A stretch of DNA of 64,000 nt from Flavobacterium azizsancarii (GTDB taxonomy: Bacteria > Bacteroidota > Bacteroidia > Flavobacteriales > Flavobacteriaceae), in NCBI RefSeq assembly GCF_027980145.1, contig NZ_JAMZNK010000026.1, positions 1 through 64,000 on the forward strand. Reading direction: 5' to 3'. This document shows positions 24,584 through 33,628 of the stretch, piece after piece. The translations under genes were made by a program, and so were the position numbers. The notes under the pieces were generated by a model, which did no database searches, was not told the origin of the DNA, and worked only from the letters and a program-made list of their open reading frames with translations. The first letter of the stretch is position 1. The number at the start of each line of letters is the position of its first letter.

Positions 24584-24601
24584 TACAATTAGAAAATATG
24601 C

Positions 24602-24702
24602 CAATTAGAAAATTAGATAATTTCTTAATTTTATCTAATTTACACATTTTGTAATTTTCTAATTGAAACATTGACACATTATCTAATTGACACATTATCT
24701 AA
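24602..24702. repeat. Inverted repeat plus 16-bp tandem repeat before nadK
   Basis: CAATTAGAAAATTA (24602-24615) is the perfect complement of TAATTTTCTAATTG (24652-24665). Directly after it, TTGACACATTATCTAA occurs twice in tandem (24671-24686, 24687-24702), ending 9 bp before the nadK start codon. Confidence 0.85.
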
Positions 24703-24711
24703 TTTTAAAAA

Positions 24712-25599
24712 ATGAAAGTAGCCATTTACGGACAATATTATCAAAATAGTACAGAGCCTATTATTAAAGATATTTTTATATTTTTCAATTCAAATAATGT
24801 TGAAATGGTTATTGAAGAGAACTTTTTAAAAATGCTTTATGAAAAGCAACTTATCACAAAGGAATACAAAACTTTTTCAGCAAGTACTTCTTTAGATGAT
24901 AGTTTTGTAATGTTGATTAGTATTGGTGGTGACGGAACTATTTTAAGAGCTGCTACTTTAGTCCGAAATTCCGGAGTACCAATTTTAGGAATCAACGCTG
25001 GAAGATTAGGATTTCTGGCAACTGTACCTAAAGAAAGTATTGATAATTTTTTGCAGTTTGTAATTGATAAAAACTACACTATTTCTGAAAGAACCTTACT
25101 CAGTTTAAGTTGCGATCCTAAAAATGACGCTATCGAAGAAGATCTTAATTTTGCCATGAACGAAGTTACAGTAAGCAGAAAAGATACTACTTCGATGATT
25201 ACGGTAGACACTTATTTGAATAATGAATATTTGAATTCGTACTGGGCAGATGGATTAATAATCTCTACACCAACTGGCTCAACAGGATATTCTTTAAGCT
25301 GTGGCGGACCAATATTAACCCCAAATGTAGAAAGTTTGGTTATTACGCCCATTGCACCACATAATCTAAACGCACGTCCGCTTGTTATTCCGGATAATAC
25401 CGAGATAAAGCTTCGTGTTTCAGGAAGAGAAGATCAATATTTAGTTTCGCTGGATTCCAGAATTGCTTCGGTAAGAAATGAATCTGTATTAACAATTACC
25501 AAAACAAATTTTAAAATAAAGATGATAGAAATTCCAGGTGAAACTTTCTTGAAAACGTTACGAAACAAATTACTTTGGGGAGAAGATAAGAGAAATTAA
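24712..25599 (+). CDS. nadK: NAD kinase
   Basis: A 295-residue ATP-NAD kinase that phosphorylates NAD to NADP, the only route to NADP in most bacteria. Seen: the catalytic GGDGTILRAA motif near residue 72, NAGRLGFLA, NEVTVSRKD with the conserved N-E, the glycine-rich TPTGSTGYSLSCGGP near residue 185, and the C-terminal APHNLNARPLVIP segment. Length and motif order are normal. Tandem 16-bp repeats end 9 bp before its ATG and may affect its translation or promoter. The next gene downstream has its own promoter. Confidence 0.96.
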   Translation: MKVAIYGQYYQNSTEPIIKDIFIFFNSNNVEMVIEENFLKMLYEKQLITKEYKTFSASTSLDDSFVMLISIGGDGTILRAATLVRNSGVPILGINAGRLGFLATVPKESIDNFLQFVIDKNYTISERTLLSLSCDPKNDAIEEDLNFAMNEVTVSRKDTTSMITVDTYLNNEYLNSYWADGLIISTPTGSTGYSLSCGGPILTPNVESLVITPIAPHNLNARPLVIPDNTEIKLRVSGREDQYLVSLDSRIASVRNESVLTITKTNFKIKMIEIPGETFLKTLRNKLLWGEDKRN

Positions 25600-25725
25600 G
25601 TCCTTTTATGATTCCTTACTATACGATAATACTACTTTTTCCCGTTCTGCATGTATCGAATCATCATTAAATGTCTCAAAATCATATTACAAATTGAAAA
25701 AAAAGCACATTTAACTAAAGGAACG

Positions 25726-25754
25726 TTGATTCGTATTGATAATTATTATATTTG
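25726..25754 (+). promoter_or_regulatory. Promoter of the envelope-biogenesis gene run
   Basis: TTG (25726-25728), an 18-bp spacer and TATATTTG (25747-25754) are a textbook Bacteroidota promoter. The predicted start of transcription is about 12 nt before the ATG at 25773. Confidence 0.8.
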
Positions 25755-25772
25755 CACGCAATTTTTAATTAA

Positions 25773-26456
25773 ATGAAGAAAATTTTTAATTTATTGTTAT
25801 GCTTTTTTCCCTTTATTACACTAAACGCTCAGATTAATGAGATTGGTGTTTTTTTAGGCGGAAGCAACTTTGTTGGTGACGTAGGAAATACAACTTATAT
25901 TGCTCCTGAAAAACTAGCCTTTGGTATCTTGTATAAATGGAATAAAAGCCCGCGTCATTCGTATCGCTTCTCTTATACACAATCAACTCTTACAGGAAAC
26001 GATCTCGATTCAGATGAATCGGGAAGAAACCAACGAGGTTATAGTTTTAAAAATACCGTAAAAGAGCTTTCTGCGGGTTTAGAGTTTAATTTCTTTGATT
26101 TTAATCTTCATGATTATCATCCAAAAATTACTCCTTATATATATTCAGGTTTGAGCTACTTTATGTACGATGAATTATATGTAACAGGAGGACAAACAAA
26201 AAAAGACAAAAGTTCAGGATCATTTGCCATACCAATGATATTGGGAATCAAATCGAATATAGCACCTAGTTGGGTTTTAGCTGCCGAAGTTGGTCTTCGC
26301 TATACTTTTACAGATAATATTGACGGAAGTAATCCGAGTAATGGCAATTATAAGCAATTGCATTTTGGAAATTTAAATAATAATGACTGGTATGTGTTTT
26401 CAGGAATCACTTTAACCTATACCTTTGGAGAAAAACCTTGCTATTGCGCAGAATAA
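25773..26456 (+). CDS. DUF6089 family outer-membrane protein
   Basis: A 227-residue protein with signal peptide MKKIFNLLLCFFPFITLNAQ and a small beta-barrel pattern: EIGVFLGGSNFVGDVG at the start, repeated amphipathic strands (YRFSYTQSTL, ITPYIYSGLSYFMY, WVLAAEVGLRYTF), and a C-terminal aromatic strand WYVFSGITLTYTF. It fits the DUF6089 family that sits directly upstream of uppS and bamA in flavobacteria. Its stop is 4 bp before uppS, so it is the first gene of the run and probably shares the promoter at 25726-25754. The function is unknown. Its link to outer-membrane assembly rests on position only. Confidence 0.8.
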   Translation: MKKIFNLLLCFFPFITLNAQINEIGVFLGGSNFVGDVGNTTYIAPEKLAFGILYKWNKSPRHSYRFSYTQSTLTGNDLDSDESGRNQRGYSFKNTVKELSAGLEFNFFDFNLHDYHPKITPYIYSGLSYFMYDELYVTGGQTKKDKSSGSFAIPMILGIKSNIAPSWVLAAEVGLRYTFTDNIDGSNPSNGNYKQLHFGNLNNNDWYVFSGITLTYTFGEKPCYCAE

Positions 26457-26460
26457 TAAA

Positions 26461-27201
26461 ATGAATTTACTAGACTCTATAGATCAAACAAACTTACCCA
26501 AACATCTGGCCATTATTATGGACGGAAATGGACGTTGGGCAAAACAACAAGGTTTTTTAAGAGCATTTGGTCACGAGAACGGAACAAAATCTGTAAAAAA
26601 AACAATTACTACTTGTGCTAAACTTGGCATCGAGTATTTAACGCTATATGCTTTTTCTACAGAAAACTGGAATCGTCCAAAACTTGAAGTCGAAGCATTA
26701 ATGAGAATTTTAATCAATTCATTAAAAAAAGAGCTTGGTACTTTACAAGAAAACAATATCAAACTTAATGCAATTGGAAACCTTGACAAATTACCAAAAT
26801 CAGCTCAAAAAGAGCTGCTGGATGTAATTGACAAAACAAAAAATAACACACGTCTTACGCTAACTCTTGCTTTAAGTTACGGATCAAGAGAAGAATTGGT
26901 AAATGCCGTGAGAATCATCAGTGATAAAGTTAAAAATAATATAATTTCAATAGACAGTATTGACGATTCAATTATAAATGAGCATCTTTACACGCAAAAT
27001 TTACCTGACGTAGATTTATTAATACGAACAAGTGGAGAACATAGAATAAGTAATTTTTTGCTGTGGCAAATTGCCTATGCAGAATTATATTTTACTAATG
27101 TCTTGTGGCCAGACTTTAAAGATCAAGATTTATATGAGGCTATTATTAGTTATCAAAAAAGAGAACGTAGATTTGGAAAAACCAGTGAACAAATTAAATA
27201 A
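26461..27201 (+). CDS. uppS: Isoprenyl transferase (undecaprenyl diphosphate synthase)
   Basis: A 246-residue cis-prenyltransferase that builds undecaprenyl diphosphate, the carrier lipid for peptidoglycan and glycans. Seen: Asp21 in IMDGNGRWAKQQG, the GHENG...K segment, ALSYGSREEL, and DLLIRTSGEHRISNFLLWQIAYAELYF (key R-T-S-G-E, R-x-S-N-F-L-L-W-Q). I chose the ATG at 26461, 4 bp after the DUF6089 stop. The upstream in-frame ATG at 26425 lies inside the DUF6089 gene and adds 12 residues not needed for the fold. bamA follows 7 bp after the stop. Confidence 0.95.
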   Translation: MNLLDSIDQTNLPKHLAIIMDGNGRWAKQQGFLRAFGHENGTKSVKKTITTCAKLGIEYLTLYAFSTENWNRPKLEVEALMRILINSLKKELGTLQENNIKLNAIGNLDKLPKSAQKELLDVIDKTKNNTRLTLTLALSYGSREELVNAVRIISDKVKNNIISIDSIDDSIINEHLYTQNLPDVDLLIRTSGEHRISNFLLWQIAYAELYFTNVLWPDFKDQDLYEAIISYQKRERRFGKTSEQIK

Positions 27202-27208
27202 TATTTTA

Positions 27209-29881
27209 GTGTTACAAAAAAGAGTACAAATAGTCCTTACCCTACTTCTTTTGGGTAGTTTTTCACAAATAAAAGCACAAGAAAGAGTTCCTTTTGATCA
27301 GGGAAAAAAATATATTCTTGCTAAAGTTTCTGTTGTTGGTAAAATAAGCTTCAATGAACAAACTGTAGTTACCTTTTCAGGCCTTCAAAAAGGACAGGAA
27401 ATAACTGTACCCGGAGAAGAAATAAGTGGTGCTATCAAAAAATTAGGTAAACTTGGCCTATTTGATGAAATATCCTTTTATGTAAATAAAATAGACAATG
27501 ACAGTATCTATCTGGATCTGAATATTGTTGAACTTCCTAAACTAAATGAAGTAAAATTTGTTGGTATTAAGAAAAACAAAATCGAAGGATTAATTAAGGA
27601 CAACAATTTGACCAAAAACAAAATTGTAAACGAAAACTTAGTTACGACTACCAAAAATTACATAGAAAACAAATACAAAAAAGACGGTTTTTATAACACC
27701 AAAGTTACTATTACAAATACTCCTGACACCATTAATGGGCATCATGTAAATATGCTTGTTCGGGTAGACAAAGGTGATAAAGTAAAAATTAGCAGTATCG
27801 ACTTCATTGGCAACAAGCAACTTAGCAGTAACCAATTAAGATCTGCGATGAAAGATACTAAGCAAAAAAATGTACTCCGCATTTTAAAATCTTCAAAATT
27901 TATTCCTGAAAAATACAAAACTGACTTAGAGAAGGTTGTAGCTTCTTATAAAGAAAAAGGATATCGTGATGCACGAATTATTTATGATTCTGTTACTTAT
28001 AACAAGAAGAAGAATATGCTTGCCATCAAAATTAAAATGGAAGAAGGAAACAAATACTACTTTGGTAATATTAAATTCTTAGGAAATACTGTTTATTCTG
28101 ATCAGCTGTTAAATCGTTATTTAGGAATCAAAAAAGGGGAAACTTATAATGGTGTTTTACTTGAAAAACGTATTGCTGACAAAACAAAACCTGACGCAGA
28201 AGACATTACAAACTTATACCAAAACAATGGTTATTTGTTCTCTAACATCAATGCTGTAGAGGTAAAAACGGTAAACGATACTATCGATTTTGAAATTAGA
28301 GTTACAGAAGGTCCTATCGCTTACTTCAACAAAATATCTGTAGTAGGAAACGATAAAACCAATGACCACGTTATATACCGTGAACTTAGAACTAAACCGG
28401 GAGAAAAGTACAGTAAAGAACAATTGGTTAGAACTATTCGTGAAATTGGACAATTAGGATTCTTTGATCCTGAAGCTATTGATCCAAAATTCAAAAATGT
28501 AGATGCTGCAGCAGGAACTGTTGATATTGAATATCACGTTGTAGAAAAAGGATCAAGCCAGGTTGAACTTCAAGGAGGTTACGGTGGTGGAGGTTTCATT
28601 GGAACCTTAGGATTATCTTTCAACAACTTCTCGGCAAGAAACATATTCAACAAGGAATCTTATAAACCATTACCAATGGGAGATGGTCAAAAAGTAGCAC
28701 TTCGTTTACAAGGAAGTACTTATTTCCAGACGTATAGTTTATCATTCTCAGAACCATGGTTTGGAGGAAAAAAACCAGTACAATTTAGTTCATCTATCTC
28801 GTATAGTAAGCAGTTCTTAAACAACTATGCTACAAGAACTGTAGATAAAAGCAAGAGTTTTAACATCCTGACATTACAAGTTGGTTTAGCAAAACGTCTT
28901 ACTGTGCCGGATGATTATTTTGTATTATCACAATCTGTGAGTTACCAACATTATGATTTAAATAACTATAATACAGGTTTATTTACCTTTGGTAACGGAG
29001 CGTCAAGAAACTTAGCGTATACAATTGGACTTTCAAGAAGTAATAAAGGGGTTAACCCAATATTCCCGACATACGGTTCTGATTTTAGTGTTTCTGCAAA
29101 ACTTACACCTCCATATTCATTATTTAATGGAGTTAAATACGGAGACTTACAAAATCAAAAAGAATACAAATCACAATATACGGGAGCTCCAACTTCAGGA
29201 GTAGATGGTAAACCACTTAACACTGGAGACTACGTTAAAACGGAAACTATCAACGGACAATCAGGTACTGTAAGTGTTGGATCTGATTATGCAAGTGCAG
29301 ATACTGATCAGGGGAAAGTCGATCAAAAGAAATACAATTGGTTAGAATATTATAAAATTAAATTTAAAGCAGACTGGTATACTAAACTATATGGTAAATT
29401 AGTTCTAAGAACATTAACTGAATTTGGTTTCTTAGGTGCTTATGACCAGGCAAGAGGTGATGTACCATTTGAGCGTTTCTATTTAGGAGGAGACGGAATG
29501 GCTATGTACTCAATGGATGGTAGAGAAACTATTGGATTAAGAGGTTATGAAAATAATTCCCTAACCCCTGTAAATTCAAGAAATGAGCAAATTGGAGCAA
29601 CTATTTATAATAAGTTCTCTATGGAATTACGTTACCCAATTACATTAAAATCATCTGCATCTATTTATGCGTTGGCTTTCTTAGAAGCTGGATCATCATA
29701 TCCAACCTTTAAAGATTATAACCCTTTTGACCTTTACCGCTCTGCTGGTGTTGGTTTACGTGTATTCATGCCTGCATTTGGATTATTAGGTATTGACTGG
29801 GGTTACGGTTTCGATCCTCAACCAGGAGAAACAAAAGCACACGGTAAAGAAATTCACTTTATCATTGGACAACAATTTTAG
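27209..29881 (+). CDS. bamA: Outer membrane protein assembly factor BamA
   Basis: An approximately 890-residue Omp85 protein, the core of the outer-membrane insertion machine. The signal peptide (LTLLLLGSFSQIKAQ) is followed by POTRA repeats over roughly residues 25-440 (DIEYHVVEKGSSQVELQGG marks the end of the last). The 16-strand barrel then holds the conserved GLRGYENNSL-type motif near 29541 and ends in the aromatic HFIIGQQF. No ATG precedes the signal peptide at a sensible distance. I use GTG at 27209; GTG at 27185, overlapping the uppS stop, is the alternative. A Gly/Ser/Thr-rich insertion lies in the barrel (about 29161-29330). The ompH genes follow directly. Confidence 0.94.
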   Translation: MLQKRVQIVLTLLLLGSFSQIKAQERVPFDQGKKYILAKVSVVGKISFNEQTVVTFSGLQKGQEITVPGEEISGAIKKLGKLGLFDEISFYVNKIDNDSIYLDLNIVELPKLNEVKFVGIKKNKIEGLIKDNNLTKNKIVNENLVTTTKNYIENKYKKDGFYNTKVTITNTPDTINGHHVNMLVRVDKGDKVKISSIDFIGNKQLSSNQLRSAMKDTKQKNVLRILKSSKFIPEKYKTDLEKVVASYKEKGYRDARIIYDSVTYNKKKNMLAIKIKMEEGNKYYFGNIKFLGNTVYSDQLLNRYLGIKKGETYNGVLLEKRIADKTKPDAEDITNLYQNNGYLFSNINAVEVKTVNDTIDFEIRVTEGPIAYFNKISVVGNDKTNDHVIYRELRTKPGEKYSKEQLVRTIREIGQLGFFDPEAIDPKFKNVDAAAGTVDIEYHVVEKGSSQVELQGGYGGGGFIGTLGLSFNNFSARNIFNKESYKPLPMGDGQKVALRLQGSTYFQTYSLSFSEPWFGGKKPVQFSSSISYSKQFLNNYATRTVDKSKSFNILTLQVGLAKRLTVPDDYFVLSQSVSYQHYDLNNYNTGLFTFGNGASRNLAYTIGLSRSNKGVNPIFPTYGSDFSVSAKLTPPYSLFNGVKYGDLQNQKEYKSQYTGAPTSGVDGKPLNTGDYVKTETINGQSGTVSVGSDYASADTDQGKVDQKKYNWLEYYKIKFKADWYTKLYGKLVLRTLTEFGFLGAYDQARGDVPFERFYLGGDGMAMYSMDGRETIGLRGYENNSLTPVNSRNEQIGATIYNKFSMELRYPITLKSSASIYALAFLEAGSSYPTFKDYNPFDLYRSAGVGLRVFMPAFGLLGIDWGYGFDPQPGETKAHGKEIHFIIGQQF

Positions 29882-29928
29882 TAGAATTTTTAATACATTT
29901 GTTTAAAAATTTAAAATATACTAATGTT

Positions 29929-30930
29929 ATGAGAAAGCAATTTTTATTTATGTTTTTGGCCGTGATTGTTGTAAATACAAGTAACGCTCAGACTAGAACG
30001 ACAAGGATTGGTTACATTGACATGGAGTATATTTTAGAGAATGTCTCTGATTATAAAGAAGCAAAATCTCAGTTGGAGCTTAAAGCCCAAAAGTGGAAAC
30101 AAGAAATAGAAGCTAAAAAACTAGACATTACAACTCTTAAAGAAGGTCTAAAAGCAGAAAGAGCTTTACTTACTAAAGAGCTTATTGATGAAAGGGAAAC
30201 AGAGATTAAATTTCTTGAAGATGAAATGTTGACTTATCAGGAAAAGCAATTTGGAGCTAATGGAAATTTAATGCATCAAAAAGCTTCGTTGGCAAAACCA
30301 ATACAAGATCAGGTTTTTACTGCTGTTCAGGATATTGCTGAAGCTAAAAATTATGATTTTATCTTTGACAAATCATCTGATCTGACAATGCTTTTCAGTA
30401 ACAAAAGATTTGACATAAGCGATCAGGTAATACGTGTTTTAAACAGAACTGATAAGAGAGAGCAACTGACTAAAAAACAATTGAAAGATCAGGAAGCTAA
30501 AGAAAGTATCGAAAATGCCATTGATGAAAATCCGGCATTACAGGACAGACAAAAAGCACTAGAAGAGAAAAGAACGGCCAGAGAGAAATTAATTGAGGAC
30601 AGACGATTAGAACAGGAAGCCAAGAAAAAAGAATACGACGACAGAAGGAAAGCAATTGCAGCAGAAAGGGAAGCTAAAAAAAATGGCACGGTTTCTGAAC
30701 CAGCCAAAACAGATGCAACTAAAACTGACGCAACAGCAAAACCTGCTGCCACATCTACTGAAACAACAACCGCTGATCCGGCAGTAAATAAAGCTGAAGA
30801 AAGACAAAAACTTTATGAACAGCGTAAAAAAGAGTTAGAAGAAAGAAGAAAGAAAATTTTAGAAGAACGCGAAGCGGCTAAAAAAGCAAAAGAGGCCGAA
30901 ACACAAAAAGCAAATACGACCAATAATTAA
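29929..30930 (+). CDS. OmpH/Skp family protein with long charged C-terminal coil
   Basis: A 333-residue periplasmic protein. The ATG at 29929 starts the signal peptide MRKQFLFMFLAVIVVNTSNA. Residues about 22-175 form the Skp/OmpH chaperone domain (RIGYIDMEYILENVSDYKEA, then long helices). The remaining about 155 residues are extremely rich in Lys, Glu, Arg and Ala, broken by an Ala/Thr/Pro linker (about 250-285), and predict a long charged coiled coil. Standard Skp is about 160-170 residues, so the tail is an extension. It lies 47 bp after bamA, consistent with handing unfolded outer-membrane proteins to BamA. A second, standard-size homologue follows 14 bp later. Confidence 0.87.
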   Translation: MRKQFLFMFLAVIVVNTSNAQTRTTRIGYIDMEYILENVSDYKEAKSQLELKAQKWKQEIEAKKLDITTLKEGLKAERALLTKELIDERETEIKFLEDEMLTYQEKQFGANGNLMHQKASLAKPIQDQVFTAVQDIAEAKNYDFIFDKSSDLTMLFSNKRFDISDQVIRVLNRTDKREQLTKKQLKDQEAKESIENAIDENPALQDRQKALEEKRTAREKLIEDRRLEQEAKKKEYDDRRKAIAAEREAKKNGTVSEPAKTDATKTDATAKPAATSTETTTADPAVNKAEERQKLYEQRKKELEERRKKILEEREAAKKAKEAETQKANTTNN

Positions 30931-30944
30931 TTAATATTTTAAAA

Positions 30945-31448
30945 ATGATGAAACAAATCAAAACTTTACTAATTGCTGCACTACTAATTTTAGGAGCAAG
31001 TAACACAATGAACGCACAAGCTAAGGTAGCTCATGTTGATGTTAGCGAGATCATGTCGAAAATGCCTGCAATGCTGGATGCACAAAATCAACTACAAAAA
31101 TTAAGTGGTACATACGATGCTGAATACAAAAAAATGGTTGACGAATACCAAGTAAAAATCAAAAAGTATGAAGGTGAAGCTGCAACTGTAACTGATGCTG
31201 TAAACGGAGAACGTTCTAAAGAAGTTCAGGACATGCAAAAAAGAATCGTTGATTACAGAGACAACGCTCAAAAAGAATTACAACAAAAAGAAACTGACAT
31301 CGTAAAACCATTAATGGAAAAAGTAAGAGCTTCTATCTCAAAAGTTGGAAAAGCTAAAGGTTTCCAATATGTATTAGATGGTTCTACTCTTTTATTAGCT
31401 GATGGTCCAAACATTACTGCTGATGTAAAAAAAGATTTAGGATTCTAA
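30945..31448 (+). CDS. OmpH/Skp family periplasmic chaperone
   Basis: A 167-residue protein of normal Skp size, with signal peptide MMKQIKTLLIAALLILGASNTMNAQ and the OmpH domain (KVAHVDVSEIMSKMPAMLDAQ, then two long helices with heptad-like charge, ending in YVLDGSTLLLADG). Skp trimers hold unfolded outer-membrane proteins in the periplasm. It is the last gene of the bamA run and a strong terminator follows within 25 bp. The duplication of OmpH genes after bamA is usual in Bacteroidota. Confidence 0.92.
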   Translation: MMKQIKTLLIAALLILGASNTMNAQAKVAHVDVSEIMSKMPAMLDAQNQLQKLSGTYDAEYKKMVDEYQVKIKKYEGEAATVTDAVNGERSKEVQDMQKRIVDYRDNAQKELQQKETDIVKPLMEKVRASISKVGKAKGFQYVLDGSTLLLADGPNITADVKKDLGF

Positions 31449-31470
31449 AAAACAGTTTCCTTAAAATAAA

Positions 31471-31512
31471 AAAAACTGCTTAAACTTTCAAAAGTTTTAA
31501 GCAGTTTTTTTT
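31471..31512 (+). terminator. Terminator of the bamA-ompH run
   Basis: AAAACTGCTTAAACTTT faces AAAGTTTTAAGCAGTTTT with one bulged base, followed by a T-run (to 31512). Confidence 0.87.
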
Positions 31513-31591
31513 TACATTAAATTAAAACTAAAAAACCGAAAAATTCGCACATTTCACGTAAATTGGAATATAGATTTATTTCAAAAAACAC

Positions 31592-31599
31592 TAAATTTG
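31592..31599 (+). promoter_or_regulatory. -7 box of murI, implying a very short or absent leader
   Basis: TAAATTTG (31592-31599) matches TAnnTTTG and ends only 4 bp before the murI ATG at 31604. Transcription would start at or within a few bases of the start codon. A -33 TTG at the right distance is not clear. Confidence 0.5.
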
Positions 31600-31603
31600 C
31601 ATT

Positions 31604-32380
31604 ATGACGAATAACAATCCTATAGGCGTTTTTGATTCCGGTATTGGAGGAACTTCCATTTGGAATGCCATTCATAACTTACTTCCAAACGAAAAAACTA
31701 TTTACCTTGCCGATAGTAAAAATGCTCCTTACGGTCAGAGAACCAAAGAAGAGATTGTTGCGTTAAGCAAAAAGAATGTTGATTTTTTACTGGACATGAA
31801 TTGCAAACTGATCGTTATCGCCTGTAATACTGCCACAACAAATGCAATTCTGGAACTTCGTGCTGATTATGATATTCCGTTTATAGGAATTGAACCTGCA
31901 ATAAAGCCTGCCGCTAATAATTCGAAAACACAAGTTATTGGCATTTTAGCCACAAAAGGAACACTGAATAGTGAGCTATTTAATAAGACAGCAGAAATGT
32001 TTCAAAACACCAAAATAATTGAACAAGTTGGCTATGGACTTGTTCAGCTTATTGAAGATGGTAATCTGAATTCGCCAGAAATGACGCAATTATTAGAATC
32101 CTATTTGCAACCCATGATCGATGCTAATATTGATTATCTTGTTTTAGGGTGCAGCCACTACCCCTACTTAATCCCTCAGATTAAAAAAATCCTGCCGGAG
32201 CATATTCATATTATAGATTCCGGAGAGGCTGTAGCAAGACAGACTCAGAATATTTTGCGTGAAAAAGTTGGTTTTACAGACCAGCAAAAAAGTGATCCTG
32301 TATTTTATGTCAATTCGAATCCTGAAGTTTTAAAATCAATCTTAGGTTATAAATATCCTGTAATCGAAAAAGACTTTTAG
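31604..32380 (+). CDS. murI: Glutamate racemase
   Basis: A 258-residue cofactor-independent racemase giving D-glutamate for peptidoglycan. Seen: FDSGIGGTSIW at residues 10-20, the first catalytic cysteine (Cys74) in IACNTATTNA, EPAIKPA, and the second cysteine in LVLGCSHYPYL near residue 184. Normal length. It follows the bamA-ompH run after a terminator and has its own -7 box. The mRNA may be leaderless. It is convergent with the outer-membrane protein gene at 32393, with only 12 bp between the stops. Confidence 0.95.
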   Translation: MTNNNPIGVFDSGIGGTSIWNAIHNLLPNEKTIYLADSKNAPYGQRTKEEIVALSKKNVDFLLDMNCKLIVIACNTATTNAILELRADYDIPFIGIEPAIKPAANNSKTQVIGILATKGTLNSELFNKTAEMFQNTKIIEQVGYGLVQLIEDGNLNSPEMTQLLESYLQPMIDANIDYLVLGCSHYPYLIPQIKKILPEHIHIIDSGEAVARQTQNILREKVGFTDQQKSDPVFYVNSNPEVLKSILGYKYPVIEKDF

Positions 32381-32392
32381 ATATTAGGTGTC

Positions 32393-33628
32393 CTAGTCTA
32401 TTTTTCGTTTGATGAACCAAATCCCATCCAATGATAAATTAAGTGATATTTTATGATAATTTTCTTTGATCAAATTATCCGAAACCCTTCCTTTTTGTCC
32501 GTATGAATATGAAATATGCAAAGCCGAATACGTATTATCTATTGGCAAGGTAAGTCCAACAGAAATCGCTGCGTTATTCACCCTTTTTCCGTCAACCTCA
32601 AGATAGCCGGTATCAAAATTCACACCTGTTGCATATTGAACCCTATCCCAATATTTTCGAATATTCTTTTTACTACTATATGTAAATCCAAGTGCAAATC
32701 GATCCTGGTTCACAAAATTTCCATATAATTCAGATTGATTACTATCACTCCATAAACTCTTCTCATAATCCAGTGTCATATTCAAATTGTTTTTAAAGCG
32801 CTTACTAATCCCAACACCCATTTCTAAAGGCATATAATAATCATCTGTATCAGAAGCCACATTAGACTCTACGGTTGTTACGACCTCATCAGTAATTGTT
32901 TGAACCGTTTGAACTTTAGCCGCCTTAATTTGAGTTGGAAGCTTAAATGTTGTCGCAATAGTAAATGTAGAATCAATTTTATACTGTGCTCCTAATGTCG
33001 CTCTTACACCATTATAAGTTGTCTTTTTTTGAATACTGGTAATAGAATTCATTATCAAAAAATGTCTATCATCAGTGGTATTTCCAAACAACACAGCTGC
33101 GGATGCTCCTACAGCTAATTTTTTCCCGAATCGGTATCCGTATGAAAAATCAAAATTATTTAATCCTCCTGAACCTACGGCAGTTAAATAATAAAAATCC
33201 TGACTATTTTCTATTGGTAATTTTAAATTAGAAATTTTAAATGCAGCACTTGAATACGGTCGAAGCGAAACACTAAATCCGGAATTTTTAGTAACCGGAA
33301 AAGCAAGAGCAATATGTGAGAATTGAAAGTTATTACGGCTTTCACTTTTTGAACCACTTTCGTAAGTTGTTGAAATCGCTTTTCCACCAATATCAAACAT
33401 AAAGTGATTTTGGGGCAAATAGCCCAAAGATGCCGGATTTAGATTATTTATAAAAGTATCTGAAGGTAAAGCCATTCCTGAGGAACCAATTGAAGGAATT
33501 ACTCCAAAATCAGCATCATAGACACTACCAACTCCGTATAATGAATAAGGAGAACTTGAAATACTTTGAGAAAATGAAGTTAGCGACATCAAAATGGCGC
33601 CACCTAAATATGCTATTTTACTTTTCAT
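32393..33628 (-). CDS. Outer-membrane beta-barrel protein (OmpP1/FadL-like)
   Basis: A 411-residue protein with signal peptide MKSKIAYLGGAILMSLTSFSQ, then SPYSLYGVGSVYD and a long series of amphipathic strands to a C-terminal YHKISLNLSLDGIWFIKRKID. The N-terminal region GSSGMALPSDTFINNLNPASLGYLP has the N-x-A-x-L feature of FadL-type proteins, which move hydrophobic compounds across the outer membrane. The substrate is unknown. The start follows the DUF4270 stop directly (33629), so the two genes form one transcript and the proteins probably act in the same envelope process. Confidence 0.75.
   Translation of the reverse strand: MKSKIAYLGGAILMSLTSFSQSISSSPYSLYGVGSVYDADFGVIPSIGSSGMALPSDTFINNLNPASLGYLPQNHFMFDIGGKAISTTYESGSKSESRNNFQFSHIALAFPVTKNSGFSVSLRPYSSAAFKISNLKLPIENSQDFYYLTAVGSGGLNNFDFSYGYRFGKKLAVGASAAVLFGNTTDDRHFLIMNSITSIQKKTTYNGVRATLGAQYKIDSTFTIATTFKLPTQIKAAKVQTVQTITDEVVTTVESNVASDTDDYYMPLEMGVGISKRFKNNLNMTLDYEKSLWSDSNQSELYGNFVNQDRFALGFTYSSKKNIRKYWDRVQYATGVNFDTGYLEVDGKRVNNAAISVGLTLPIDNTYSALHISYSYGQKGRVSDNLIKENYHKISLNLSLDGIWFIKRKID

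Noticed and set aside
24590..24711. CRISPR-like array before nadK
   Set aside because: Only two adjacent 16-bp units without spacers, and no cas genes nearby.
30489..30807. Minus-strand frames opposite the charged tail of the OmpH protein
   Set aside because: They are antisense to Lys/Glu/Ala-rich codons and yield Ser/Phe/Cys-rich peptides without any start signal.
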